Assembly (NCBI RefSeq): GCF_024763615.1
Contig: NC_077222.1
Span: 38,812,001-38,876,000, forward strand
Direction of reading: 5' to 3'
DNA length: 64,000 nucleotides
Source: Phlebotomus papatasi
Lineage: Eukaryota; Arthropoda; Insecta; Diptera; Psychodidae
Shown: positions 23,916 to 36,101 of the stretch, piece after piece
How the letters are laid out: each line of letters opens with the position of its first letter
How positions within the stretch are numbered: position 1 is the first letter of the stretch
The notes under the pieces: model-generated
Told to the model about the DNA's origin: nothing
Databases searched by the model: none
What the model saw: only the letters and a program-made list of their open reading frames with translations
Program-made: the position numbers and the translations under genes

Positions 23916-25788
23916 TGAATATGATTAATATCTTAAAATTTGACTCTCAATTTTTCAAAATGAAATATAAATACTACAATTCAGATTTGCAAATTGGAAA
24001 AAATATTTCTCTGCAAGAATCTCAGTTAAAAAGCTACATGACTTTACTACTCTTAGAAACGAGCATAAATTCCATTTTAATTATTTATTTTAATACCAGT
24101 TGTCAAAACCAATTTGAATTGGTAAAAAATAACAAGTTAATTACATATAATAATAATATTTCTGATTTAAATTTGTGTTTTCCCAATAATAAATAGAAAG
24201 ACAAGTTTATCTTTTAATCTTGAGGCAATTCACTAAAGATAAACTAAAATAGTTGAATAAGAACAAACATAAATTTACTGGCATTTGAACTTTGTAGAAT
24301 GTACCTATTTGAAGGCAATAAAATTCCCATATAAATGTATTGCACAAAATTGTCTATTTAGCAAGCTATAAAATTTTACAATATTGATTTTATTGGCAAG
24401 TATCAATAAATTTTCTCTTAGTTGTAAAACAACTATTATTGAGCTGTGTTAAAAAAAAATTGCGCACTTTCGTTGGAACTCCCAAGTGATTTACATTGAA
24501 CTGAAAAGTTTTTGGACAAACATTGTCCAGTATAAATATTTTCTCCCCTCAAACTGATTTATAGAAAATGATCGAGAGTATTTATGGAATCATTGTAGAA
24601 GTGATTAACACGCAGGGAATAGTTAACACAATTTTTTTTCTTCTTTTGCCTCAACCAAAACCTTCTCGTATCGCGTTGTGATTGTTAATAATGTAATTTT
24701 CCTTTTAACTGATGACGATAATTATGGGCTCAGTGGTGTGAAGATGGCGTAAACAAAAGCATGTATTATCGCACCTCGAAAGCGGCGGGAATATGATTTG
24801 ATTAGCGTGAGAAAGACACACATGCCTTTCAGAGGCCCCACGAAAAGCTCCATTGGGGAATTCCTCGGTTAAATTTTCAGCAAATCTCTCGGGGGCTTTT
24901 CTCAGTTTCACCATCACCAATTTTCTCGGCGTTTAGGACCAAGATGCTTGGAATGCAACGGACATGAACAGTTAGACATGTCTTAAATGATGAGATGATA
25001 ATCCCATTGGCAAAGTTGCATTCTTTCATTTTATACGTGAGAAGTCTTATCGATTGCTCGAATTCAGCTCAGAATTGAGCAGTTATATTGTAAAACATTG
25101 ATTTCAATCTAATTTATATCGACTAAAATTCGCTAGATACGAGGGACATAAAAATCCTTAGTAGGGTTTAATTTTCAAGACTACAACAGACTGGAAAGTA
25201 TATTACTGTTAGCAAAGAGAAAATTAGCAGGTTAACTTGGTTTGATTTGAAGAGATTTCTGATAATATTTTAATTTTTTCCTGTTCGAATTTTATTTTTT
25301 TTTCAGACCATTTTAAATTATTCAATAATAAAATTGATATATTTTTCATTAAAAAAAAAACTGTTAATTTATTGAACAAATCCTTCGTATACTAAGACAA
25401 ATCTTAAAATCGGTCTGTTTAAAGGCTAAATCATATTTTTTAGATAAATCCTTTTTATTTTTGAAAGCTTTGAAATCTTCCTAATCGTTACTTTCTGTTA
25501 TTATACTTTCTCATTTAAATTTTAATGCGATTTACTTTAATTCTCTCTAATATACGTTCAATTGTGTAATCTTGTGTCTTTCAATTAAATATTTAGAATT
25601 TTGACTAATTAAAATTTAATTCAATTTGAAATCTATTTATTTTCATCTCATTTCGTTTTTTACCCCCCTTTCCATGGGTCCATATCCGTCTTAGCATTGA
25701 TTCCAGCCTCCAGGACCAAACGATGGAAATGTTGCTTCGTAGGCTGTATGTTATATGTAACAATATCAATGTTAGAATTGTTCTAACA
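23916..25788. other. Unassigned DNA
   Basis: Mostly AT-rich. A more GC-rich patch at 24700-24960 has a minus-strand frame without any domain. No repeat family recognised. Confidence 0.4.
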
Positions 25789-26170
25789 ACGTCTTAAGCC
25801 GAGACACTGTTTAATATAGGAAACTGATACACTGAGAAAAAAAGAAGGTGCGATTAACATTTTTTCCTCATAACTTTAACACTTTTTAGGTGCAAAAATA
25901 TATCAACATTTTTTAATGTTAATTTTACACCTTTTTAAGGGTAAAGCTATCATGAAAAAGGGTAACTTTAACCCCTAATACACCTAAAAAAAGGTAATTT
26001 TTTACACCGATTTCGGATCAATACTGCAGGGTAAAATTAACATTTCCGAAATGTTATTATAACTTTTTCGGATTTCTCTCAGTGTAGGAATTTAGTCAAA
26101 GCATTATTTTGATTGTAATTAGGTTAAGCCGACCCTCGGCTTCAATCGTAAACGTTGCTAGGGCATAAGG
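25789..26170. mobile_element. MITE family D, copy 2, split by family C
   Basis: The left arm (CGTCTTAAGCCGAGACACTG) and right arm (GGTTAAGCCGACCCTCGGCT) belong to the family seen at 10126-10236. A complete family C element (25828-26086) sits between them, so C inserted into D. Confidence 0.65.
25828..26086. mobile_element. MITE family C, copy 2
   Basis: Same ends and interior as 23660-23915, nested in a family D element. Confidence 0.9.
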
Positions 26171-26356
26171 ACACACTAAGGTACTGAATTATGAATTGAA
26201 GTACATACAGACATAATACCAAAAAAATCATGGAACCTGGTTGTCTCCTCTTCCTCCAAAAAAAAGTCACGAAAAATAATTAATATTTGGCCACATAATT
26301 CAAGTGCTATCTTTAAGGGGTTACATATATCACAAATACTAAAGATACCATTAAGA

Positions 26357-26542
26357 GGGACCGATGAACGTCGGGGAAAGAAGGGTCAGCTTGGAAAATT
26401 TTAGATTCTTTCCAAAGCTTTCGGCTCAGACTCCAAGCCAAGATTTGACCACTGAGGAAGGCTTGGAGTCTGAGCCGAAAGTCTTGGTATGAATCTAAAA
26501 TTTTCTAAGCTGACCCTTCTTTCCCCGACGTTCACCGATTCC
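26357..26542. repeat. Fold-back element with hammerhead-like core
   Basis: The arms GATGAACGTCGGGGAAAGAA / inverse and AATTTTAGATTC / inverse enclose a second, perfect hairpin (CGGCTCAGACTCCAAGCC and inverse). On the plus strand CTGAGGA (26452) is followed by a GGCT/AGCC stem, GAAA (26477) and GTC. Flanking pieces can pair as ACCA/TGGT and GATT/AATC. See findings. Confidence 0.75.
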
Positions 26543-27057
26543 CATTAGTAGTTGATAACCCGTCGGATAACATTTTTTGTACAAAAGATATCAAACTATT
26601 AAAGTTTTTTTCAGCGCAATAAAAAATATTTAATTCAGGCTGTTAAGCCCGTAAAATACAACGTTTAAACTCTATTTTCTGAAGAATTTAAATTAAAAAA
26701 ACTGCCGTTAAAGCATGATTTTCGGACATCTTTTATAAAAAAAAAACAACTTTTTGGTGAACAAAATCACTCAGAGTAGATTCATCTGAAATCAAAGAAT
26801 CAAATATTTCCCGTTAAAAGTGGAGTTATAATTCTATATTTCAACAAAGAATTTTGTTGTTTCCTTAATCACAACTAATTTTACAGGATGAAACGTAGCG
26901 TAAAATAAGCCCAACATTAAAATTCTTTTTAGTATAAAATTCTCAAAGAAAAATTAACATAATGTTTTTCCAAAAATCCTTCATAAAATACAAGTTTAAC
27001 TCATCTCCTAACAGATTTTTTTTGACTTTAAATGAATTTACTCTAAATAATTGTGAG
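26543..27057. other. Unassigned AT-rich DNA
   Basis: No gene or repeat recognised. Confidence 0.4.
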
Positions 27058-28177
27058 TACCGTAAATGTCCTAATTCAAGACCATTTCCTGACGCTTTAA
27101 CTTTGACAGAAGCTTCAACACATTAAGTTCATATTTTTTCTGAAAAGAATTACATAAATTTGCTCATTTACTCTTCTAGAATGTTACCCAAGAAGCAAAA
27201 TAGCTGCCTTATAGAACCAAGTATTAAACAAGTCTTCTAGTGCACTTTTAAAAGACTTAAAGTGCGAATTTTCTGTTGAAATTCCTATAGATGCTCTTAA
27301 GATCCTTAAGAGTGCGCCACTTTACTTATAGTAATCTCAGTGATGGAAAAAATAAAAAGATTTTTTGTTTTATAGTGCCGTACTTAAGGAATTCTACAAG
27401 ACTATATTAAGAAAAAAATGTTTCTTGGGTATTGTTTAGTGAAAATTCTTTAGATATAATTTGAAAACTTCTTAAATGCAAGAAAAACACACAAGTGTAA
27501 AATGCTTCTATTGGAAACAAATTAATCCAAATGGAGACAAGGGAAAGTTTCTAATTGGAGACAAACAGTGTAAGTGAAACCGCGACGAAAGGCTTCCAAA
27601 TCCTTGTTGAGTTGCTCCTGAGTGCAGGATTTGTTCTTATTTCTGGTCTTTTCTTCTTTCCTAACCAAAACAATAAGAAAATCTCTCCAAAATCAAAAAA
27701 AATCATATTTCCGGGGTTTCCTATTGAAGCTTTTGCAGACACTTCAGAAAAACCCTTTTTGTTCACGAAATAGGTAATTATTTCATTTGAAAACTTCACG
27801 TACCGTTAACAATAAAGATTAGCACTTAATTTAACTAAAATTATCCAGAAATAAGACATAAATGTTAAACAAAACGAATAAACAACAGTCACCTCATTGT
27901 GTTTTTCATTGGAAAACATGATCGATCGATGAAAAATTCGATGGTGAAAAGGTATACTTTTAATTTTTCTGAGAATTTAAAAAATTAAAATTTGTGAATA
28001 TGAATGGATTTTCGCTTTATTTGGAGCAAAATTAACTAAATAATGAAACTGTGGTATAGAAAATATATAAATATAATAATTTAGTACTGTATTTATCATG
28101 AAAACAGTGACGTTTCCATTTGGAGTAGCGAAAAATTTCCATTTGAAGCAGGTTTTGAATTAGATTAATTTACCCTA
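27058..28177 (-). mobile_element. Pogo-like element Z, copy 1 (non-autonomous)
   Basis: Shares both flanks with the element at 30695-32336: the left region (ACATAAATTTGCTC, TTCTAGAATRTTACC, GAAAACTTCTTAAATGCAAG) and about 400 bases on the right (CACGTACCGTTAAC, GAATGGATTTTCGCTTTATT, TTAGTACTGTATTTATCA, ending TTTACCCTAA). Only a scrap of the transposase helix-turn-helix remains. TTGGAGACAA-type subterminal repeats occur near 27530-27565. The left end is diverged, so that boundary is approximate. Confidence 0.8.
27580..27680 (-). pseudogene. Scrap of pogo-like transposase (element Z1)
   Basis: The minus strand encodes KNKSCTQEQLNKDLEAFR (about 27586-27639), which aligns without gaps to KYKSYTQDQVNKALEAFR in element Z2. 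This is the first helix of the psq helix-turn-helix. The frame then runs into unrelated sequence. The copy cannot make a transposase. Confidence 0.75.
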
Positions 28178-29779
28178 ATGTTAGTTTAGCAAAAAAAAGT
28201 CCTAGAAAATCATGTCGCAATGGCTGAACTTTTAAATAAAAATTTAAGCCAAGAAATTTTTTACTATAGCTTATCAAAGATATTTGTAGAATACAAGGCT
28301 CTATATCACGAGGTTACTCATTCCCATTTTTACTGACAAGTGTTTCTGATTTTTCGAATTTGGCGATGTAATTTTTGAGTTTCTTGAGTTTCGCGAGCAA
28401 CAGAAAAGAGTTTCTTAATATCTTGTTCCATATTGTCTTGTTTGGAGATTTTCACAAGACAATTTACAAGACATCATGTTACTTGGGTAGTTCTTCAAAT
28501 TAATTAATAAACATTAAGCCGTATTCAATTTTAAATTTGTAAATTATTTGTGTTAATTTGATTCATATTCAGGACATGAAGCACCCACATGTGACATAAT
28601 TTACCAGAAATGTCCGTTGCCTCCCAAGAAGGAAAGATGTTCTGGACGCATTTACATGGTATATTTTGTCACTAAAAGAGCCACAGACCAGGAATTGATA
28701 GTATCATGCTGAGATTTCGCCTCTTTGGAAATCACAACAAGTAACATCAATCCCTTCAGCCGGCCAGAGAGAATCCATAAATTGTGTGAGGAGTGGAATT
28801 TCCATGTGGTCAGGCTGTGGCTTGCCTTCTGTGGCCTCTTTGGCGTTGCCGAGGATCACCCCAGTGGTGAGTCCTTTAAGGAAATAAACAATCAATTATA
28901 CCTATCTCCGGACATCGCTATGTGTGAGGTATGCGCGCGCCTCTTGGAGGATGCTCCCTTTGGTCGATTACCTGACGAAACTCACAGTTTCTCGATCGGT
29001 TCGAACAAATCTCGATTCCCAAAAGACTTTTTTTTGTTGTTGCCTTGCTGGTGGACTTGAACCCAAAAAATTCTCTGGCATTTAACCTCTTCTCTATCTG
29101 GCCACTTAGTTGCTCATTTTTCTCTTCTCTTGTCTCCCTCGCACTCTCTTGTCTGGTGCTTTTATTCTATAACAATTTGTTTATACATTCAATATTGTTT
29201 AGTGATATTGTTATTTTTTCCCACAAGAAAGCATCACTTTTGTAACAACCGCACGCATCTCCATAAATACTTCTTTCTCTCTTTTTACCATTTTCACCCC
29301 CAAAACGCAAGATCTCTCCTCAACGGATACACATTTATGCATTTATTGGACTTTACACATATTGCTAGAATTTCCTTTTAGTTTCAAAATGAATCATCAT
29401 TGGTCCCTAGCGGAAAGATTTCTTCAAAGGATACTTTTTACCTAGATTCTTGCATAAATTTTAGTGTTTTTGCACCTCTTCAGCATTTTTGTGAATGAGT
29501 GGAATTGTACAAAGAGCCATGAATGTGAATGTTTACTCAATGATTATGATTTTTTATTGCCAAAAAGGTTGTGAGTGAAACCAAGTTCTTAGTGTTAAGA
29601 TATTCATTCTTGATTTCTTGAACGTAAGTTGTGTAAAATTCTCACGTGATATATTTGTATTATAGCCCAGTTTTTAAAATTTAAATAATATTTATAAAAA
29701 AATCACTTTTAAAATACACAAAATTAATGTCAGAAATATTAGGTAATTTAAAAATTACCTAATTTAAACAATCAATGTG
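28178..29779. other. Unassigned DNA with a GC-richer patch
   Basis: From about 28560 to 29060 the composition is more even and a plus-strand frame runs for 111 residues (28725-29060), with an overlapping minus-strand frame. Neither has a recognisable domain or supported splice sites. I treat it as non-coding or an unrecognised exon. Confidence 0.35.
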
Positions 29780-29998
29780 TAGGGGAAAGTGCTCTCCCTT
29801 CGAACGTTCATGCCTTCGAATAATGTGAATTTCTTTTGTTTTTCGTAAAATATTTATGCTAAATTATCACGGAATTATAAACAATTGATGATAAGCCAAC
29901 TAATATTTAATAGGAATGTGTAAGTCTCTTAGGAAAAATAAAAGAAAATTCACATTATTCGAAGACGTGAAAGTTCAAAGGGAGAGTACTTTCCCCTA
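29780..29998. mobile_element. MITE family A, copy 3
   Basis: Ends TAGGGGAAAGTGCTCTCC and inverse. The right arm has drifted (GAAGACGTGAAAGTTC). Confidence 0.9.
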
Positions 29999-30694
29999 CA
30001 TCGTAGCCCATAATGACCCAGTAGGTAATGGGTTTCAGGCTTCGCAAACATTCTGGCTTTCTGGCATCGAACACTTCATATTTTCCCATATTCCTATAAC
30101 GAATTTGACATTGCGGAATATAAATTATTAGCTCGTATTAGGGGAATAGCCTGTAATTTCGGACAGCATGTAAATTTGGACACTTTGAGTGTAAATTTGG
30201 ACACTAAAAAAATTGGTTAAAATTGTAGAATTTCTTCCAATATCTGATGAATAATGTATTTTATCTAAATTTTTTTTTGGAAGATTTTAACACCAAATTT
30301 GTTCACTTTTGAATATGAATTGAATTAAAATTGCTTTGTTGAATTATCAATGTGAGTAGTTTCCTACGAAAAATATGACAAAACTTTTTACTTTCTTCAA
30401 TACTGATTTAAATGTGTATAGAAAACATAAAATTGTTCGTAAATATTTGTGAATTCCTACGGTTTACGAAATGCTCGTAAAGCATATAACCGACTAAAAA
30501 GTCCCTAAAAGTTTGTAGATTTTCACAAACTTGGTTCGTAACATGGCCACTTGACGAGCATTTTTTGTTATACAAACATTTGTTCACCAACAAACGTCAG
30601 TTCGTAAATAGTTATTCCGAATAACTATTTACGAACATGTATTTGTGAAAATATATGTTCTTTATGTTATGAAAATTTTTTCTGTGTGCTGAAG

Positions 30695-32336
30695 TAGGGT
30701 AAGTTACATAAATTGGAACAATTTCCAGAGGCTCGAACTTTGATACAAGATTAAAGACATTATAAATACATTTTTCCCTGATGACATACATAAATTTGCT
30801 CCTTGATTTTTCTAGAATATTACCGTTTCATGGAAATTCTTGAAAAACAGTTTGAAAAGTTCTTAAATACAAGAAAAATACGTGAGTGCAAAACAATATA
30901 ATTTGGACAGGGTGGGACAAGTTGGACGTGGGAATTTGGACAATGCGTAGGGGAAGGTTATGCAAGTTTCAAGATTTTTTACTGAATGCCATACACACTG
31001 AATCAATTGTACCACTAGGGTAAAGTGTATAATTAAAAAGTAAAAAACATTAAGGCTTAGATATATATTTTTTATTAAATCTTTTTCTTGGATATTTTAA
31101 TTTTCTTGCTTTGCTCCTTTTCTTCTTTTATTTTGAACCTTTCTTCCTGTTTCTGAAGTCTAATTCTTTTTTTTTCTTGCATAGCCTCTTCTTTTAGTTT
31201 TCTTTAATCATACGAATTGTCACAAAGAACTTCAAACATGAATTTAAAAACTCCATAGAATAATAATAGATACCTGTCCACCTTTGGGCGAAAGCATTAC
31301 ACCCGTTTCGTCAAGATTAAAGACGCGATCAGGAGGAAGTTCCAGAAGATCTTTGGATTTTAAACATTCATGAGTTTTCTCAAACCACTCAGTGGTAATA
31401 CCAGCTCTTTGGGTTGTGTATGCTTCTGGTGTACGAAGTCTCAATTCTGGGTATCTGTTCAAAAAGCTCTTGAACCAAGAGTATCCGGCCTTCCATCGGT
31501 GAACTCGTTGACAATCTTGAACTTCTTACAAATAATTTGCTCAGTGTTGAGGACTTGATCTTTTGTTATAGGATGCCACTTGTCACTGCATCCTAAAATC
31601 CATTCAACGAGCTCATCTTCTATATCTTTTGGCAGCGTAGGAGGCCTTCCCCCAGAGCATTCTTCCGGACATTTCCCGGTCAGCTTATTAAAAAGTGTTG
31701 TTCTTGGCACCCCAAATAATACTGACACCTGACTTAGTGACTTTCCTTGACGAAAAGCTTCCAGTGCTTTGTTCACTTGATCTTGAGTATAGGATTTGTA
31801 CTTTTTCAATTTATTTGCCTTTTTACCTATCTGAAATAAAAAGAAAACCCCTGCAATACAATCGTATCTCCGGATGTCCAACTTGTCACTTTTGCTCATG
31901 CTTCAAATAAGCACTTTTTCTTCATACAGTTAGTAATTATATCAAATAAAACCATTACGTACCGTTAACTATCGAGATTAAACACTTTATTCCACTAAAA
32001 TTTGCCAGAAATATTGAGAAATGTCAACAGAACCGAAAAACCAAAGTCACTCTTCTTGTGTTTTTATTAGGAAAAAATGGCCGATCGATGTATTTTTTCG
32101 ACGGTGAAAAGTTACACTGTCAATTGAGGTGAGAATTTTATACGTTAAATCTTATTCATATGAATGGATTTTCACTTTATTTGCATCACAAGGAACCAAA
32201 TAATTAAACTATAACATAGAAAAATATACTAATTAAAATTTAGTACTGTATTTATCAAGAAAAAATTGCCTGTCCAACTTGTCCCAGCGAAATTTTCCAA
32301 CTTTTGCCATTGTCCAACTTGTACCAATTTACCCTA
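30695..32336 (-). mobile_element. Pogo-like element Z, copy 2, nested in X2
   Basis: Bounded by TAGGGTAAGTTACATAAATT and, inverted, TAGGGTAAATTGGTACAAGT. ACAAGTTGGAC-type subterminal repeats occur near both ends (30910-30935; 32275-32325). It encodes a damaged transposase on the minus strand. The Z1 copy at 27058-28177 shares both flanks. Confidence 0.85.
31073..31830 (-). pseudogene. Pogo/Tigger-like transposase, frameshifted and internally deleted
   Basis: A TTTTTATTTCAG acceptor (31831-31842) is followed by IGKKANKLKKYKSYTQDQVN. ATA may replace an original ATG. Then come the psq helix-turn-helix (QGKSLSQVSVLFGVPRTTLF), a CENP-B-like region (DIEDELVEWILGCSDKWHPI) and FTDGRP. A one-base frameshift near 31490 moves the reading to GYSWFKSFLNRYPELRLRTP and on to VFNLDETG, which holds the first catalytic Asp of the DDE domain. 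The reading stops after LSPKGGQ. The rest of the DDE domain is missing, but a charged tail (RIRLQKQEERFKIKEEKEQS, about 31080-31160) survives in another frame, as in pogo-family C-termini. Non-functional. Confidence 0.85.
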
Positions 32337-32514
32337 CTAATATTTTTTCTTCGATATTTTAAAGTAAGTCAATTCAATATTCTGTAAATATTGTTTTAAT
32401 TCACGTTAATGGTTCATTTCACTTACTGTGAGATTTGCCTTGTGAATTACGTTTTTCGTGTGAAAAATAGACAATTTTGTCAGAGATTCACCAGTGAGGA
32501 GATGCTTGCTATTT

Positions 32515-32795
32515 TGCATAAAGAAACAAAGGATGATCATCACTAGAATATAGGAGCTCCACGATGCAGTGCTAAAATCGTTAAAAGAGTCCCGGAAAGG
32601 CAAGGGTCTGTGTGAATATCAATACTTGGAGTATAGAAGTCAACTAATGAATTAAATGGAAAGTTTCGGGGCTCCTAGGAACATCCCACCGTTCCTTATC
32701 ATAAACATGAAGAGAACTTGGTACGTTAGATTCTTGCAAGTGAAAACAATGGGTGTCATATTAAGGTAGATGAACGGTCCAAACTTACAAGCAAA
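32515..32795 (+). pseudogene. Decayed pogo-like transposase N-terminus (element X2)
   Basis: The plus strand carries ILGV-stop-KST (about 32620) and HEENLVR..LASENNGCHIKVDE (about 32705-32775). These align with LGVPKST and EEDLVRLVHKMKNNGHPVEA on the minus strand of X1. Stops and frameshifts make it a relic. Confidence 0.6.
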
Positions 32796-33067
32796 GTGTC
32801 CAAAATTACAAGCAAGGTGATTAAAATTACAAGCAAAGTGTTCAAAATTACAGTCAAATTCATGCCTACTTTTTTTTTATTCATTTACAAACGTATCAAG
32901 ATCAAATTTCCAAAAAACAAAGACGATATATTTTTTATGAAGTTTCCAAAAAACACTTCTAAAAAGGAAGTAAGAAAAACTTAATTGTGTACTGAAAATA
33001 TTACACTTCAAACTTAGGATATTGACGCTTATATGCACCCTGTACCGAATTACAAGCCCTTCCCCTA

Positions 33068-34682
33068 AGTGACACATATTCTGAATAACTCAGGTCAAAT
33101 TCATTGAAGGAGCATGGGAAAAATATGAAGTGTTCGAAGCCAGAGTAGCAGCACGAAGCCTAAAAGGCTTGTCCTTTATTTTTATTTAAAGAATAAGTGA
33201 AAACAGTTATGGTTTGATTTGAGAATTTTTATAAAAAAGGTTTAGAAAAATCTTTCCAAAACTTTGCAAAAAAATGTAATGTAAAAAAGTAATTCGTGTG
33301 AAAGGGCTGTAAGTACAGTAACTAGCTATAACCCTTGCGATTATTTTAATTTTTTACTTAATGCTACATAATTTATTTTCTATAATACTTTCTTATATTA
33401 GCGCTAAGAAAAAAGTGCCATTCTTTTATCCCGCGAAGCCTTGGCTTGGCCATGTACCTTTGGTCCATGAACATTTCGAACGATACATGAACACAGCCTC
33501 ACAAATGTAGAAGACATTGGTAAGAAAAAAAAGAAAGAGAAAGAGAGCGAGAGTTAAAGATGCATCTGAGATGAAAAAGAAAGAAGCTACTCATCATTGT
33601 GTCTATTTAGTACATAAAAATGCTCCTTGCTTTCCAGATATCTTTTGTATAAGAGAAAATCTATTTGGTCAGCCGGATTCTCACTTTGGTGTCTTGTGTT
33701 GGAGTCACCATAATCAATGGGACTAACAACTAAGAGATTTGTAATTCAGAGTGCTTCTGATGGGAGCTTCTTCTCCTCGTTCGAAATTTAATTCTCGTCT
33801 TTCATGTGATTTGCTTTTTCGGTTTTGAGAAATATCTTGTAGTCAAGGGAATAATAAATATTTGAGGGATTCTCCTCTTCCTGTAAAATTTCTTACCAAT
33901 TTCACACTCTAAACCAAGAGACAAGAAGAGGACCAAAGGGAAAAAGTGCAGAGCAAAGAAATAATTTTTTTTTTGACTTCGGCACAAAAAGGAATACCCG
34001 TATAAAAGGATGCGGTCAACAAACATTAAACATTGAAGACAAAAATAAATATCCTGATTCCTTGAGGTATACTATTTGACTTTTTTTTACTCCTCTTCAT
34101 CCTCCATTCTTTTGGTGGACACCAAGTGTAAACTTTTCTTTTCTAATATTACAACAAAACATAAAAAATCAACGCTTTTTGTCAAGCCTGGTGTCCAAGA
34201 AAGACCGACACAGTGTTAAAAAGAGATTTTTCCCATATTTGCACAACATCCTTTTGGGTATTTTTCCTCAAGTATATGCAGAATGGACAGAAAAAGAATC
34301 TCCTCATTTCCGAAAGACAGCCATGAGAAGGGTTCTAAATCAATGGATTTATCCTTTGGTGGTATTCATGGCGTTTTGTTGGTTTTCTCATTAAAATGTC
34401 ACAGTCAAGTCAAAACTTTTAATCTTTACAAGTCTTGCATATTATTTCTCATCTCTTTAAGAAAACAAACTACAACACTCAAAAATTCATTGATTTTTTC
34501 AGTTAATCTCTGCACCTCGGTTTTCTTCAGGAATATCTCATTGAAATGAAGAACGTCATTATATTTCTCTAAGTCTCTCATTATAAAGTTTATGAACTCA
34601 TGAGAAGATACTTCATTGCACCACGAAGACTATCTTTTACAGCATCTCGAACAAATGTTAGTACAGAATGTGATTTACACTT
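33068..34682. other. Unassigned DNA between X2 and W
   Basis: Frames at 33517-33726 and 34179-34549 (+) and 33802-34026 (-) show no domain. The patch 33520-34400 is less AT-rich than its surroundings. No repeat recognised. Confidence 0.4.
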
Positions 34683-35193
34683 CGTCGGTTGCCTCAGCAA
34701 CTGTGCTAACTGCATTTTGACAACTTTTCAGGAGACCATTTTTTTACTTTAATCACATTTTAATAAAAATCAAACCCCGAATGAGTTATTTTATATTACA
34801 AATATCGAAAGACCATCAAGTAATCTGTCTATTAATGCAAAGAAATTGGAAAATAGTAGATTATGCACACTAAAAATTAAGCATTTCCTAAAAGAATACA
34901 CAATATGCAATTGTGCTAACTAACATCGTTGTTCAAAAGTCTATCTGCAATGTATGGAATTTTTGCAGATAGCACAATTGTTTATCACAGTCAAAACCTA
35001 ACAAGGAAAGAATTTTCTTTTTTTTTATTCTATTGACTCCGTGTAGAGCAACATTTTATTGTCATTTGAAATTTACTCCAAAATTTATCTTCCGAGTGTG
35101 TTTTCTTTTTATCAACACTATTTTGCTCTCATGGATCTCTGCAAAGTCTACAAACGGTTCCTCCTAAAAGTGTCACGTTAATCTGAAAGTGAA

Positions 35194-35437
35194 ATAAGGT
35201 AAAGTACCCTTTATTCGACCGGTTCCTCTATTCGACCGGTAGATTTATTTATTCAATTTAATTATATTTGCTATAATATTTTGTGTATGATCTAACATTA
35301 ATAGGTCAATTATTCTTTAAATAATACGAATCAGTGACAAATTCATAGAAATTGATGAAATTCACCATCAAATATTCAAAAATTGAACCACCGGTCGAAT
35401 AGAGGAACCCGGTCGAATAAAGGTACTTTACCTTATT
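35194..35437. mobile_element. MITE family I, nested in W
   Basis: Ends AATAAGGTAAAGTACC and inverse. The inner arms are double CGACCGG-type blocks (TATTCGACCGGTAG; CCGGTCGAATAGAGGAACCC). One copy in the window. Confidence 0.85.
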
Positions 35438-35732
35438 TAGGAAATAAACGATCTCTGATATATAAAGAAGAAAGGGGATACTTTCACAAAGCTTAAGGAT
35501 CACATGAGAATAAGCATGGAAAAAGGAAATTGGCACCAGATATGTGACAGGAATTTATAAAATTGTTCTGGCCATATTGAAAAAAAAATATGGCAATTAA
35601 AAGTTCTAAATGATCATATTAAAAGAATACTTGATTATGAGATATCAATTTTATTTCTGACTTTTCATTTTGTTTATTTTATCCATTTTCAATTTCTGCA
35701 CGTAGTATCATCATTTTTTTTCTTTTGAAAAT

Positions 35733-36080
35733 TCATACACACAGAAAAATGAAAAATTCTTAAACAGAAACACCCAGGAATTTAATTTCAAATCCCATTC
35801 AATGAATGCCAATGCCCTAATTCTAAATCCTTGATCATTTAGTTTTAGTTGCAATTTGCAAATCTGTAGACATTTTTCATTTTCCAGCTAATGCTGAACT
35901 TAAGTTCCCGATCTTTTAACTGAAAGAGCTAGGGATTCTAGCCCATTTCTCTCAATCAGAGCTTCTAAACTTAAACGTCTCGGGGATTCACGTCCAATTT
36001 AAGTTCCCAGGTTCTCAAATTAGTTAAGTTCCCAGATCCTAGTTCATAAATTTAGAGTCAAAATTTTTCTCTGTGTATGA
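35733..36080. mobile_element. MITE, nested in W
   Basis: Ends TCATACACACAGAAAAAT and inverse (ATTTTTCTCTGTGTATGA). The interior repeats AAGTTCCCAG-type motifs at about 35904, 36000 and 36027. Confidence 0.75.
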
Positions 36081-36101
36081 AAATTTTATTTTCCTTCTCC
36101 G

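Larger units (their letters stand above)
30139..33067 (+). mobile_element. Pogo-like DNA transposon X, copy 2, interrupted by Z2
   Basis: Inverted relative to X1 (4895-7778). The left end, TAGGGGAATAGCCTGTAATT, matches the X1 right end. The right end (33020-33067) matches the X1 left end over about 60 bases, including GCATATAAGCG. TA flanks both ends. Element Z2 (30695-32336) is inserted inside. About 1.3 kb of X sequence remains, including a transposase relic on the plus strand. Confidence 0.85.

Noticed and set aside
28725..29060. 111-residue plus-strand frame
   Set aside because: No recognisable domain, overlaps an antisense frame, and I found no defensible splice sites; left as unassigned DNA.
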